Assembly (NCBI GenBank): GCA_963715995.1
Contig: OY970283.1
Coordinates: 1-64,000 of the forward strand
Length of the DNA stretch: 64,000 bases
Direction: 5' to 3'
Source: DATBDN01 sp963715995
GTDB lineage: Bacteria; Actinomycetota; Thermoleophilia; Solirubrobacterales; Thermoleophilaceae
Under the pieces are notes generated by a model. It saw only the letters and a list, made by a program, of their open reading frames with translations. It was not told the origin of the DNA and ran no database searches. Each line of letters starts with the position of its first letter. The first letter of the stretch is position 1. This document shows, piece after piece, positions 1-9,562 of the stretch. The position numbers and the translations under genes are program-made.

Positions 1-540
1 GATGCAACCGGCTACGGCGAGCTCGGCGCGCTCGAAACGGTCAACGGCAACGCGATCAACATGACGGCCGACCCGTTCACCATCTCCGAGTTCGACCCCA
101 CCTGCGGGTCCGGCCCACAGGTCGCCGCCGACCCCGCCAACAAGGTGGTCGTGTCGAGCGCCGGGCCGCGCTATGGCCTGATGAACATGTTCTCGGACGA
201 GTTCCGCGGCAGCCTCTCGCTGCGCATGACCTTCGCCTCGCGCGTGCAGGACACCTGCGGCGGCGTCTTCTCCATCACGCCGACGGTCGACAACAGCGCC
301 GCGCCGCCCATGCCGGTGAGCATGAACGGCAGGTTCTACGTCAGCCCCGCGCTCACGGCGGACGGCCAGATGCGCCTGGGCAAGATCGTCGTCGACGACT
401 CGGTGACGCCCCAGACCTCGACCTTCGCGTACGTGCGCGCCTGCACCGGCACGGTCACCTGTGACCCGCTCGAGTTCCCGGCGCGGCTGAAGGTCAAGAA
501 GCTCACGGCCGACGTGCTGCTGGGCGACATTCGCAGCTGA
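1..540 (+). CDS. Secreted-family protein, C-terminal part (5' end outside window)
   Basis: The frame is open from the first base and ends in TGA at 540, so only the last 179 residues are visible. The stretch YVSPALTADG followed by MRLGK matches the motif HISPAITADG/RLRIAK found in both large secreted proteins encoded just downstream on the other strand, and the last residues (ADVLLGD) match ADVLVGD in the first of them. It is therefore a third member of the same family, convergent with the other two. No catalytic motif is visible in this part. Function is unknown. Confidence 0.75.
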   Translation, partial: DATGYGELGALETVNGNAINMTADPFTISEFDPTCGSGPQVAADPANKVVVSSAGPRYGLMNMFSDEFRGSLSLRMTFASRVQDTCGGVFSITPTVDNSAAPPMPVSMNGRFYVSPALTADGQMRLGKIVVDDSVTPQTSTFAYVRACTGTVTCDPLEFPARLKVKKLTADVLLGDIRS

Positions 541-576
541 CGCACCGGCACTCTCTACGAAGCTCGCACCAAAAAG

Positions 577-605
577 AAGAGGGCCCGCGGGCAGCGGGCC
601 CTCTT
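577..605. terminator. Bidirectional hairpin terminator
   Basis: A perfect 12-bp stem (577-588 with 594-605) with a 5-base loop lies between two convergent genes. It is preceded by an A-rich run at 571-575 that reads as a T tract on the minus strand, so termination of the minus-strand gene is best supported. Confidence 0.75.
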
Positions 606-628
606 CGGGATTGGTGTACTCCTCGGAG

Positions 629-3070
629 CTAGAAGCCCGAGGCCGATTCGAACAGGCTGGCCAGTGCGGCGTAGCCCTTGTCGGTCGGATGGATGTCCGC
701 CAACGGCGATGCCGGGTTGTACGTGCCGCCCGGGCACATGCCGGTGAGGGCGCAGATCGTCGCCACGTCGCCGGTCTCCGAGCCACCGCTCGAGATGCTC
801 GGGTTGAACGTCGGCAGCGGGTCGACGAAGCGGGCGCCATGGTTCATGGCGATCGTCTTGATCTCCCCGTTCAGCAGTGCCGTCGCGGAGTCGCCCGTGA
901 AGCCGCCCGTGTTGAGCAGCGTCGGGTACGGGTTGTAGAGACCCATCACGATGTAGCGGGCGTTCGGTGCGACCGCCTGCATCTGCGTGAGCGCGTTGTT
1001 GATGTTGGTCGTGATCGTCGCGAATGTCCCGTTGAGACCCGCGGAGATGCACGCCGGCGCCGATGGCGAGACCGGGAACCCACAACCTGTCAGGAAGTCG
1101 AGCAGGTCGTTCGCGCCGATGTCGATCGTGACCGGGTTGGTCGTGGTCGGACTGGCCGTGAGGACGCTCACCGCGTTCTGGAGCTGGCTGTTGCCGAACC
1201 CGTAGTTGTGGTGCAGGAATGTGTACGGGAAGCCACTGCCCTTGCCGCACAGGCCAGGACCGGTCGTCGTCATGTAGCCGGTGATCAGCGTGTTCGACTT
1301 CTCACCCGGGCAGCCATCGTTGATGACGGCCAGTGACGGGTTGATCCGCTTCAGGTAGGTCCCGAACAGATCGACGTAGCCCGTGTGGAAGTGGCTCTCG
1401 CACACGTTCCCCGGATTGCCCGCCTGCACGGCCTCACAGTCGCCGCCGGAACCGGCGTTGGCTGCGAACTTGCCGGCCTGGTAGCCGTAGGCGATCGAGT
1501 CGCCGAGCGCCAGGTACTGGCTTCCGAGTGCGGGCGTGATCGGCGCGTCGTCGACATCGCCGACCAGCACGTCGGCGCTGACCGAGGTGGTGATGTCACC
1601 GGCGACCGAGACACGCGAGCCGTCGACGGTCGTGGTGTAGCCGTTGGCAGCGTTCGCTGCCGCGAGGCCGAGCGTCGGAGCGTCCTGCACCAGCTTCGTC
1701 GGGGTGGCCCCGCAGTTGACGCTGGTCGGAGCGGCGCGTGAGACGTACTCGTTGGTGGGCAGCTGGCCACCGGAGGTGTAGCTGCCGACCGTCTGAGGCG
1801 TCACGTCGGAGCCGTTGTTCTCCGCCGTGTAGAGGCTGTACGGGTAGAGGCACGCCGACAGCGCGATGCGGGCTGGGTCAGCCGACGCAAGCGTCGCCTT
1901 TGCGATCCGCAGGTGGCCGTCGGAGGTGATCGCCGGCGAGATGTGCAGGCTGCCGGTGAGGTGAACACCGGTGATGTAGTTCTGCACCGCGCCGGAGTAC
2001 GCCTGACGGCAGTCGGACCAGGTGGTGGGCCACGGGTTCGGGGAGATCAGCGGCACGAAGTCCGGATCGATCGAACGCAGGATCGAGTTGATCCGCGTGG
2101 CGAGGTTGACGGTGATGTCGATCCCGCTGCTCTTGCCCGGGATGTTCCCGAACAGGTTGGCCTGGCCGCCGGACTTGCCGATGACCACGTTCTGGGATCC
2201 CTGCGGGCCGTTGGTCGAGCTGTCGCTCTGGTTGACCTCGGTGCCCGCGGCAGCGATGTTGAGCGCCAGCGGCGCCGTGCGCAGCACGGAGTCGCCTGGG
2301 CTCGGCGGCTGGGTGAAGCCACCGGGCACGCTCGATGCGCTGTACGGGAACGGCTGCGGGTTCGGGCCGATGTTGTCGTCGACACCCACCGCGGCGGAAG
2401 CCGTCAGGCGGGCCGGATCGTCGACGCCCGGCGTGTCCGGCACGTAGCCGGCAGGAGCGTTGTTGTTGTCGAAGTCCGACTGGAGGTTCCAGTACGGGAC
2501 GGTCTTGTTGCCTGAGATCGTGATCGGAGAGGCACCATGGAAGTTGCCACAGCCGGCCGTGCCCGAGCCGATGTGGAAGGTCGGCGCGATGCTGGTCGCC
2601 GGATCCGTGACGTTCGAGTTCCACAGCAGCGGAACCGACGTCGTCGTGAGGGCCTTGGAGCTCGGCGTCAGGGTGATGTCGACGTTGCCGAGCGCGCCGC
2701 CATCGTAGGCGTCGTGGAACACGATCTCGCCGGAGAGGCTGCCGCCCAGGCCGAGCGAGCGCTTGCCGAGCGATGCGCCCAGGTCGAGCGCGGCCGTGTT
2801 CGGGTTGGTGGCGACGTTCGAGCTGCGCAGCCGGATCGTGACGGGCAGCTTGAAGTTGACGAGCGATGCCTTCTTGAGGAAGGACTTCTTCCCGATCATC
2901 TTCGGGTTCTTCTTGACCATGCGCAGCAGCCGCGCGCGTTCGACGCGCTTGGCCTTCGCGCTGAGGCGCGTCTTCTTTTGAACGTGGGCCGAAGCGCCTG
3001 CTACGGGGCCAACAAGACCGACGCACATGACGGCGATCAGAAGAGCCATCCATCGATGACTGAGTCGCAT
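629..3070 (-). CDS. Secreted protein with C-terminal SGNH/GDSL lipase domain
   Basis: The protein has 813 residues with a signal peptide at about 1-28. Residues ~60-500 carry the local family region, including the motif HISPAITSDG near 377. The C-terminal ~290 residues form an SGNH hydrolase: GDSIAYG at 523-529 (nucleophile Ser525), the GAND block at 652-655 (oxyanion Asn654) and DIHP at 792-795 (Asp792/His794). SGNH enzymes hydrolyse lipid or carbohydrate esters; this one should act outside the membrane. The purine-rich stretch GAGAGAGGGA lies just upstream of the start. It converges on the partial relative at 1-540 and is followed upstream by another relative at 3185. The N-terminal domain has no family I recognise, and the ester substrate is not readable. 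Confidence 0.85.
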   Translation of the reverse strand: MRLSHRWMALLIAVMCVGLVGPVAGASAHVQKKTRLSAKAKRVERARLLRMVKKNPKMIGKKSFLKKASLVNFKLPVTIRLRSSNVATNPNTAALDLGASLGKRSLGLGGSLSGEIVFHDAYDGGALGNVDITLTPSSKALTTTSVPLLWNSNVTDPATSIAPTFHIGSGTAGCGNFHGASPITISGNKTVPYWNLQSDFDNNNAPAGYVPDTPGVDDPARLTASAAVGVDDNIGPNPQPFPYSASSVPGGFTQPPSPGDSVLRTAPLALNIAAAGTEVNQSDSSTNGPQGSQNVVIGKSGGQANLFGNIPGKSSGIDITVNLATRINSILRSIDPDFVPLISPNPWPTTWSDCRQAYSGAVQNYITGVHLTGSLHISPAITSDGHLRIAKATLASADPARIALSACLYPYSLYTAENNGSDVTPQTVGSYTSGGQLPTNEYVSRAAPTSVNCGATPTKLVQDAPTLGLAAANAANGYTTTVDGSRVSVAGDITTSVSADVLVGDVDDAPITPALGSQYLALGDSIAYGYQAGKFAANAGSGGDCEAVQAGNPGNVCESHFHTGYVDLFGTYLKRINPSLAVINDGCPGEKSNTLITGYMTTTGPGLCGKGSGFPYTFLHHNYGFGNSQLQNAVSVLTASPTTTNPVTIDIGANDLLDFLTGCGFPVSPSAPACISAGLNGTFATITTNINNALTQMQAVAPNARYIVMGLYNPYPTLLNTGGFTGDSATALLNGEIKTIAMNHGARFVDPLPTFNPSISSGGSETGDVATICALTGMCPGGTYNPASPLADIHPTDKGYAALASLFESASGF

Positions 3071-3184
3071 CCGAATTCCCTCTCTCGTGAGTGGCGAGTC
3101 CTTGCCACTGGCGAACCTATGTCGCGAGAGTTGCGATTCGCGTCATCCCATGGGGTGATCGCTACTAGCCGAAGGGGGGATCTT

Positions 3185-5344
3185 TCAGCCGGTGAACTGC
3201 GGCTTGACCAGTTTCTGGCCGCAGCGCTGGAAGGTCAGGCGCAGTGTCTTGCCCTTCGTTCGCGACCCACTCGCGAAGGTGACCTTGGCCACCAGCCGGT
3301 GCACGCCAAACTTGTACGCGAGCGGGTTCACGCGCAGCTTCGCGCTGTTGTGGATCACGTTCGGAAAGCGATCGACGGTCTTGCCGTCGATCGTGAAGAC
3401 CACCTTGGCAATGCTGTTGCCCTTCACCGTGACATCGAACTTCTTCGCCACGCAGCCCGTCTTGCCGACAACGCCGGCCTTGCCGGGCGTCACGCGCACG
3501 CCTGCCACCAGGCTCGCGCTCGCCTCGCCCGGGTCGAACGGCGGCGGCTGCGGGAAGTGGCCGATGATGACCTCGCCGACAAGTCGCTGCACCGTGAGGT
3601 CGCCGGCCACGGCGGCCACCGCGCCCGACTGCTCGAGCGCGGTCAGGCTGGTGGCCCCGGCGGCTGCGACGTTGAAGGGACTGCGGTTGAGCGGGCCTCC
3701 GAGCGCGTCGCAGGGAACATCGGGCGGGGCGGCGCTGGAGCTCGGATCGACCGTGGCGAACGGGTCGAAGTGCGCAGAGGTCGCGATACCGCCGATCAAA
3801 TCCGGCCCGATCGGGTTGCCGCCCCACGGGTCGGCGGTGGTGAAGGCGGAGTCGCCGATGGCGTTGTTCCCGGACGCGAACAGCGCGTAAGGCACCAGGC
3901 ACGCCGCAAGCGCCTGGCGCGACTGGCCGCTGCTGGCGAGGAACACCTTCGCGATTCGCAGCCGTCCGTCGGCGGTGATGGCCGGCGAGATGTGCAGGGC
4001 GCCGACGAGGTGGATGCCCATCAGGTGGTTGTCCACGTAGCCGGTCCACAGCTGGCGGCAGTCGAAATAGCCGCCGATGTGCCCAAGGGTCTCGTCAGGC
4101 AGGCCGGCGGGAGCGGGTAGCGAGGCATCCACCTCACGCAGGATCGTGCTGATCCTGGTGGCGAGGTTCACGGTCACGTCGACCGAATTGCCCGGGCCGA
4201 GACCGTCGACCGGTATGCCGAACAGGTTGGCCTTGCCTCCGCTCTTCCCAACCTGCTCGCCGGCGGCCTGATTGCCGCTGTAGTCGCCCGGCGTGTTCGA
4301 GAAGTTGCCGGCGGGGACGATCGCCTCCGCGCTGCCGTCGATGTGCAGCGTGAGCGGCCCGGTCCTGACAACGACGTCGCGCTCGTTGGTGCCGCCGAGC
4401 GGCGTCCACTGCCAGTTCGGGCCCACGTTGTTGGTCCCTGGAGTGAGCGACGGCTGCATCTTGTCGAGCGTGTCGACGTCGCTCGGCTGGCCGGTGCCGT
4501 CGAAGCCGACGCAGCCTCCGTTGCTGCCGTTCCCCGGGTCCACGTTCGCCACGCTGATCGGCGCCCCGGTGGCGTTGTTCTGGACCTGGATCGAGTTCAG
4601 GCCGCCCGGCGGCGCCGTGTACTTGCCGGAGAACTCGACTCGGTACTGACCCGTGCCGGTGGCCGTGGCGAACACGTCGTTGCCCCCGATCGCCGCCTGC
4701 AGAGCGACCGTGAGGGCGTTCGCATCGAGCCCGGCGGCGTTGATCCCCGCAGCGGTGTGGGTTGTTCCCCCAGGGTCGACCCAGGTCAGGTCGAAGCCGC
4801 CCGCGCCGGCGCCGTGCATGTCGAGCAGGTCGACGTGGTTCTGACCGGCCGCCCTCGTCGAGACGTCGGGATTGGTGAGCAGCCCGACCGAGGTCGACGT
4901 GACGGCCGCGTCGTCGGGCAGCAGTGTCAGATCGACGTTGCCGATCTGGTCGCTGTCGTAGGCGTCGTGGAAGCGCACCTCGGCGTTGACCTGGCCCCCG
5001 AGGCCAATCGCGCGCTGGCCGAGTGACTCCCCGAGGTCGAGCGTCGCGTAGTTGCCGACCACGTCGTTCGGGACGAAATGGCCCGAGCCATCGGAGGCCG
5101 GCAGCAGGCGGATCGTGACCGGGAGGACGAAGTTGACAAGGCTCGCTTTGCGCAGGAACCATGCCTTCTTCACGACCTTCGGATCGTGGTTCACGGCATG
5201 CCGAAGCTGCGCCTTGATCGCCTCGGATTCCTTCAGGGGCAAGCGTTCTGCGAACGCTCCGGATGTGGCCAGCGTCAAACCGAAGAGCACGACAACGAAG
5301 GCGGCCAGTCCGGTTCGCGTCAGCCATCCATGGCTCGCGCGCAC
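3185..5344 (-). CDS. Large secreted protein, paralogue of the SGNH-fused neighbour
   Basis: The product has 719 residues with a GTG start and an N-terminal signal peptide (about 1-32, ending near SGAFA). It shares with the downstream gene the order of blocks after the signal, including KKAWFLRKASLVNF, LPVTIRL, IGLGGQV and the HISPAITADG motif at 451-460. It lacks the lipase domain. Instead residues ~615-710 form an Ig/adhesin-like module with the pattern YKFGVHRLVAKVTF and two cysteines. It is probably a surface or secreted structural protein. A third relative lies at 1-540. No Shine-Dalgarno sequence is obvious, so the exact start is less certain than the frame. Confidence 0.8.
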   Translation of the reverse strand: MRASHGWLTRTGLAAFVVVLFGLTLATSGAFAERLPLKESEAIKAQLRHAVNHDPKVVKKAWFLRKASLVNFVLPVTIRLLPASDGSGHFVPNDVVGNYATLDLGESLGQRAIGLGGQVNAEVRFHDAYDSDQIGNVDLTLLPDDAAVTSTSVGLLTNPDVSTRAAGQNHVDLLDMHGAGAGGFDLTWVDPGGTTHTAAGINAAGLDANALTVALQAAIGGNDVFATATGTGQYRVEFSGKYTAPPGGLNSIQVQNNATGAPISVANVDPGNGSNGGCVGFDGTGQPSDVDTLDKMQPSLTPGTNNVGPNWQWTPLGGTNERDVVVRTGPLTLHIDGSAEAIVPAGNFSNTPGDYSGNQAAGEQVGKSGGKANLFGIPVDGLGPGNSVDVTVNLATRISTILREVDASLPAPAGLPDETLGHIGGYFDCRQLWTGYVDNHLMGIHLVGALHISPAITADGRLRIAKVFLASSGQSRQALAACLVPYALFASGNNAIGDSAFTTADPWGGNPIGPDLIGGIATSAHFDPFATVDPSSSAAPPDVPCDALGGPLNRSPFNVAAAGATSLTALEQSGAVAAVAGDLTVQRLVGEVIIGHFPQPPPFDPGEASASLVAGVRVTPGKAGVVGKTGCVAKKFDVTVKGNSIAKVVFTIDGKTVDRFPNVIHNSAKLRVNPLAYKFGVHRLVAKVTFASGSRTKGKTLRLTFQRCGQKLVKPQFTG

Positions 5345-5416
5345 GTTCGCAACGTAACCCGGCGCGGGGACAATGGCAACAGTGACGCCGTGTCATTGGC
5401 TGTCCGGCCCATCGAT

Positions 5417-5430
5417 TCGTTCACGAACGA
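5417..5430. promoter_or_regulatory. Perfect 14-bp palindrome in divergent intergenic region
   Basis: TCGTTC-AC-GAACGA lies between the divergent genes starting at 5344 and 5489. The half-site resembles the GTTCG/CGAAC half-sites of the operator array at 53874-53918. A regulator site is possible; nothing else supports it. Confidence 0.3.
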
Positions 5431-5488
5431 CAACGCGCCGGCGGCGACGGATCTCCCATTCACCGAAGCGCTGTCTTAGGGTTCTGAC

Positions 5489-7633
5489 GTGGCGACAGCA
5501 ACTGCTCCTGTGGACGGGGGCGGATCCGTGCTCGGGCGCACCGAGACCGCACGGATCGCGCTCGTGCGTGGCGCGCCGATCGCGGCATTGTTCGCCGCTG
5601 CGGTCGCGGTCTACCTGGTGTTGACGCTGCGCTCGCCGCTGCCGGTGATGTTCCCGGACGAGTTTCGCTACGCCCACCTTGCGCGCTCGCTGGCCGACGG
5701 CAACGGCTTCGACTGGCGCGGCGACTCGATCTCCCAGCCGGCCGCGCTCTACATCTACGTGCTCACGCCGATCTGGGCGCTGTTCACCAGCACGGTCACG
5801 GCCTACGAGCTGTCGAAGACAGTCAACTGCATCCTGCTCTCGGCGCAGGTGTTCCCGGTCTACCTGCTGGCCCGCCCGCTGCTGGGCCGGCGCTTCGCGC
5901 TGATACCCGCCGCCATGTCGGTGGCGGGCACGTGGATGGTGGTGAGCGCGCATCTGATCACCGAGGACCTGGGCATCCCGCTGGGAGTGACGGCGCTCTG
6001 CCTGGCGGCGATGACGCTGTACCGGCCGAGTCGGCGCACGGGCTTCATGGCGATCGCGTTCGCCCTGCTCGCAACCTGGGCTCGGATCCAGCTGGCAGTT
6101 CTCGTCCCGGCGATCGCGCTGTCGTTCGCTCTCGACATCCTCGTGCAGCCGCGCGAGCAGCGTCGTGAGCGGCTCGACGCTCACCTCTACCACCTCGGGG
6201 CCGCTGTGGGAGTGTCTGTGGTCGGCCTGATCGTGGTGCTCGGCGCGCCGAGCCTGACCGGCGGCTACAGCGACCTGTTCGGCGACCACCCGGGCCTCAC
6301 GACGGCGCTCGGCAAGACCGCGCTCGAGCTCGGCGGCCTGGTCACGGCTTCCGGCTTCGTGCCGGTGCTGCTGCTTGCGGGAGCCGGCATCGCCCGCCCG
6401 CTCGTGTGGCGCGACCAGCGGCTCGGGCCACTGCTGCTGGTGTTCTGGCCCGCGGCGCTCGCCATCTGTCTCCAGGCGGGCCTGTTCCTGGCCGGTGTCG
6501 GCACGCACCGCGACCTGTGGTGGGGCATCGAGCGCTACGTGGTGTACGCGCTCCCGATCGCGTTCGTCGCCATCTGCGTCCTGCTGGCGGACCGTCGCAG
6601 CCTGGTCGACCTGCGCGTGCTCGGCGCCGCGGCCGCGCTCGGGCTGCTGCTGCTGTTCCATCCGGGACGGGTGGCCGTCAGCGAGGAGCGTGCCGCCTGG
6701 AGCACGAGCTACCGGCTGCATCAGCTGCTCGGGCTCGGCACCGGGGTCGCGCTGGCGCTCGCAGCTGTGGCGGGACTGGCGATCGTCGCTCTGGTGATGC
6801 GCCTCAGCGCCGGGCGGCAGACCATCGCGGCCGCGCTGCTGTTGACAGCGTCCCTGCTGCTGGTACAGGACCAGGCCAGCTGGCACTACCTCACCAACGT
6901 CACGCGCACCTTCCGTCACAGCGTCCCTGCCGACCTCCAATGGGTCGATCACAACTCGCACGGCCCGGTCGCGCTGATCAACCTCACGGCGTGGGACCCG
7001 ACCGTGGCCACGGTCGACTTCTTCAACCGCGACATCACGGCGTCGTACGGGCCACCGACCGGCCTGGCAGGCCGCGAGCTGCCCGGTCGCACGTGCTCGT
7101 GGGTGGTGCAGGCCGACGGGCGAATGCTGTTCCAGCCCGGCTGCGGAGTCACGCCTCACGCCTTCTTCGTGAACGACCCGTCCACGCGCCTGACCTGGCA
7201 GCACGAGATCTACAGCGTCAGCAACCCGAAGATCGGCCGCATTGCCCGGCTGGCCGCGAGCTCACCACCGCGGCTGCGGTCGCTCATCGTGCTGCCGTGC
7301 CCGCGCGCCACGCCCAGCTTCTCGCTCACGTCCACGCGCTTCATCCCGGCGAGCGCGCCGTTCAGCTGCGGGACGCAGCTCGGCGGCGAGCTGTGGCTGA
7401 GCGATCCGGGCACGCTAACGATCAGCTACGCGGGCGGCGACAGCGCACGTGCCGTGACCCTCAACGGCAAGCACTGGGCGCTGCCGGCGCACGCGCTCAC
7501 GCGCGTGACCATCCCCGTGCCGCTGGGCCAGTACCGCTTCAAGGTCATCCAGAACTGGCGCCGCAACCTGGGCAACCCGAGCGTGGCCGCCATCCGGCTG
7601 AGCTCGGGCGGGTCGACGGTCCCGCTCATCTAG
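5489..7633 (+). CDS. Multispan GT-C-type membrane glycosyltransferase-like protein
   Basis: The protein has 714 residues with about ten hydrophobic segments in the N-terminal two thirds and a soluble, probably extracytoplasmic C-terminal third. After the first membrane helix (33-46) comes PDEFRYAHLARSLADG (56-71). This acidic pair in the first outer loop (Asp57-Glu58) is the hallmark of GT-C enzymes of the PMT/ArnT type, which use polyprenyl-phosphate sugars. The GTG start has an AGGG stretch about 8 bases upstream. It stands alone. The sugar donor and acceptor cannot be read from the sequence. Confidence 0.7.
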   Translation: MATATAPVDGGGSVLGRTETARIALVRGAPIAALFAAAVAVYLVLTLRSPLPVMFPDEFRYAHLARSLADGNGFDWRGDSISQPAALYIYVLTPIWALFTSTVTAYELSKTVNCILLSAQVFPVYLLARPLLGRRFALIPAAMSVAGTWMVVSAHLITEDLGIPLGVTALCLAAMTLYRPSRRTGFMAIAFALLATWARIQLAVLVPAIALSFALDILVQPREQRRERLDAHLYHLGAAVGVSVVGLIVVLGAPSLTGGYSDLFGDHPGLTTALGKTALELGGLVTASGFVPVLLLAGAGIARPLVWRDQRLGPLLLVFWPAALAICLQAGLFLAGVGTHRDLWWGIERYVVYALPIAFVAICVLLADRRSLVDLRVLGAAAALGLLLLFHPGRVAVSEERAAWSTSYRLHQLLGLGTGVALALAAVAGLAIVALVMRLSAGRQTIAAALLLTASLLLVQDQASWHYLTNVTRTFRHSVPADLQWVDHNSHGPVALINLTAWDPTVATVDFFNRDITASYGPPTGLAGRELPGRTCSWVVQADGRMLFQPGCGVTPHAFFVNDPSTRLTWQHEIYSVSNPKIGRIARLAASSPPRLRSLIVLPCPRATPSFSLTSTRFIPASAPFSCGTQLGGELWLSDPGTLTISYAGGDSARAVTLNGKHWALPAHALTRVTIPVPLGQYRFKVIQNWRRNLGNPSVAAIRLSSGGSTVPLI

Positions 7634-7720
7634 CGGCTGCCCGCGGTGGCACTGTCCACCGGTTGGGCTCGTCTGTGGTCTCCGCTTGGCGCTCGCGTGT
7701 CGGCTTCCGCTTGGCTCGCT

Positions 7721-7980
7721 CTGGCGCTGCGGTCCGCAAACTGCCTCGGCCAAGGGGTGGCTGAAGTGGCGTTCGGGCCCGTCCGCTCGCGGTGAGGTTC
7801 CCGTTTGCAACGATCGACCCCGGCGGCCGGGCGCGCTCCACCTGGGGAAGCTGTGCGACATAAACCACCGCATAGGTGGTCTATGTCGCACAGCCGACCC
7901 AAAAAAACCGCCCCGCGACCCGACCCGAACGCCGCTTCAGCCACCCCTTGGTTGAGGCAGTTTGCGCGCCGAAGCGCCAG
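7721..7980. repeat. 260-bp element with 57-bp imperfect terminal inverted repeats
   Basis: The left arm 7721-7777 and the reverse complement of the right arm 7924-7980 agree at 51 of 57 positions. A separate 19-bp hairpin (7851-7893) lies between them. The element fills the whole gap between the convergent genes ending at 7633 and 7981, and the right arm stops exactly at the stop codon of the phospholipase gene. I see no convincing gene inside. It could be a MITE-like non-autonomous element or a structured intergenic repeat. The second option would also serve as a terminator for both genes. Confidence 0.75.
7851..7893. other. 19-bp stem-loop inside the inverted-repeat element
   Basis: 7851-7869 pairs with 7875-7893 with one mismatch around the loop GCATA. 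It is followed by seven A residues (7901-7907), which would be a T tract only on the minus strand and on the wrong side for simple termination of the minus-strand gene. Confidence 0.6.
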
Positions 7981-9471
7981 CTAGCTTGCGCGCACGTAGG
8001 CGTCGACCACCGTATGAGGCTGGCGGTACATGTCCGCCGGTGTCGCGTACTTGAACTCGAAGCCCAGGCGGTCGAGATAGCCCGAGGTGACGAGCTGGGT
8101 CATGGTGTGGTCCTTCGTCTCGGTCTCGGCGCCCGCGATGCCGGCGGGCGGGCAGGCCACGCTCACCGTCTCCGGCGGGTCGGGCAGCTTGGGCACCTCG
8201 AGGCGAGGATCGCCGTTCCAGTCGAAGGCACGCGCGATGTTGCGCGCGTAGGCGTCGCGCTTGGTCAGCGGCTGGAGCGCGAAGCGGTACTCGATCATCT
8301 TCAGGATCGACTCGAACGAGTAGGTCGAGTGCGCCACGTTGCCGCGCTTCAGGTACGGCGAGATCCCGACAGCCGGGATGCGGAAGCCCATCTGCCCGTA
8401 GTCCTTGTTGACGTCCTGGTCGTTGCGGGCGTCCGGCACACGTGGCGGCGCCACATGGTCGAAGAACCCGCCCCACTCGTCGTAGACGATGAACAGCGCC
8501 CCGCGCTTGAACTGCGGCGACTCGAGGAAGGCGTGGACGACGTCGGCCATAAACGCCTGGCCCGCGCGAACGTCGCCGTGCGGGTGCTCGTCGGCTGACA
8601 GGCCGGGCCCCTCGCCGACGCTGCCGGCGAAGTTGGGGTCCACGAACGAGACGTGCGGGAGCGTGCCCGTCGAGCAGCGCTCGTAGTACTCGGAAACGGG
8701 GCCCGAGCGTGCGAGGCCCGGCTGGCCCCAGAGCGCCGAGACCGGGATGTCGGTGTAGAAGTAGCGGTTCGAGATGCCCTTCGCCGCGAGCGACGCGAAG
8801 ATCGTCGTGTCCGGGAAGCCGGTCGTGTACTGCGTCTGCGGCGGCAGGTCGTTGTCCTGCTGGCCGTACGACTGCGCCGCGTGCATGTACTCGCGGTTGG
8901 GCAGCGTCGAGCCCATCAGCGAGCAATGGAAGTGGTCGAAGGTGGTGAACGCCTTGGCCGCGGACGGGATGAAGCCAAGGTCCTTCTCCTCGTAGTAGGA
9001 GATCGCGAAGACGTCGTTGCCGGTCTTCAAGAAGCCGTCGCAGGCGCCGCCGTCGAGCTGTCCGCGGCCGCCGTTCCACGAGTGGTCGGGGTCGGGATGG
9101 CCGCAGCCCTGCCAGTCCGGCGCGAGGCGACGCGTGGTCCACGTCTTGCCGTCGCGATCCACGTAGGAAAGCCCGGACTGGATCCCGTCCGCGTTCGGCA
9201 GCCAGCCCAGGTAGTGGTCGAACGAGCGGTTCTCCATCATCAGGACGACGAAGGTGTCGATCGGCATGTTGCGCGGGGCCGGCAGCTTCGCCCGCCGCTG
9301 CTGTCGTGCCGCCTCGGCCACGAGCGTGGTGGGCGACAGCGTGGTGGCCAGGCCTGCCGCGAGGCCGGCGGTCGCCGCCGTGCGCGCCAGGAAGTCGCGG
9401 CGCTTCAGATACTCGTCGGGGGCATCGTGGGAGAACCGCTCGGCGGTCTCCGGGTCGCGAATGTCGCTCAT
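7981..9471 (-). CDS. Tat-exported phospholipase C / acid phosphatase family phosphoesterase
   Basis: The product has 496 residues. The ATG at 9471 puts a twin-arginine signal at the right distance (KRRDFLA at 23-29, hydrophobic stretch to ~45). Longer in-frame starts would overlap the divergent neighbour. ENRSFDHY at 80-87 is the metal-binding block of the phosphoesterase family that includes bacterial phospholipase C and AcpA. SFVDPNF, DEHPHGD and YDEWGGFFDH follow in the usual order. Expected role: metal-dependent hydrolysis of phospholipid or phosphate monoesters outside the membrane after folding in the cytoplasm. It is divergent from the arylsulfotransferase gene. Confidence 0.88.
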   Translation of the reverse strand: MSDIRDPETAERFSHDAPDEYLKRRDFLARTAATAGLAAGLATTLSPTTLVAEAARQQRRAKLPAPRNMPIDTFVVLMMENRSFDHYLGWLPNADGIQSGLSYVDRDGKTWTTRRLAPDWQGCGHPDPDHSWNGGRGQLDGGACDGFLKTGNDVFAISYYEEKDLGFIPSAAKAFTTFDHFHCSLMGSTLPNREYMHAAQSYGQQDNDLPPQTQYTTGFPDTTIFASLAAKGISNRYFYTDIPVSALWGQPGLARSGPVSEYYERCSTGTLPHVSFVDPNFAGSVGEGPGLSADEHPHGDVRAGQAFMADVVHAFLESPQFKRGALFIVYDEWGGFFDHVAPPRVPDARNDQDVNKDYGQMGFRIPAVGISPYLKRGNVAHSTYSFESILKMIEYRFALQPLTKRDAYARNIARAFDWNGDPRLEVPKLPDPPETVSVACPPAGIAGAETETKDHTMTQLVTSGYLDRLGFEFKYATPADMYRQPHTVVDAYVRAS

Positions 9472-9562
9472 ACGTCGGTGAACGAATCTACGCCGGAATC
9501 GCTGACGATGTTCCAGCCCGATGCCTTTTGACACCCGCTCTGACAACTGTTGGGATGGAGCG

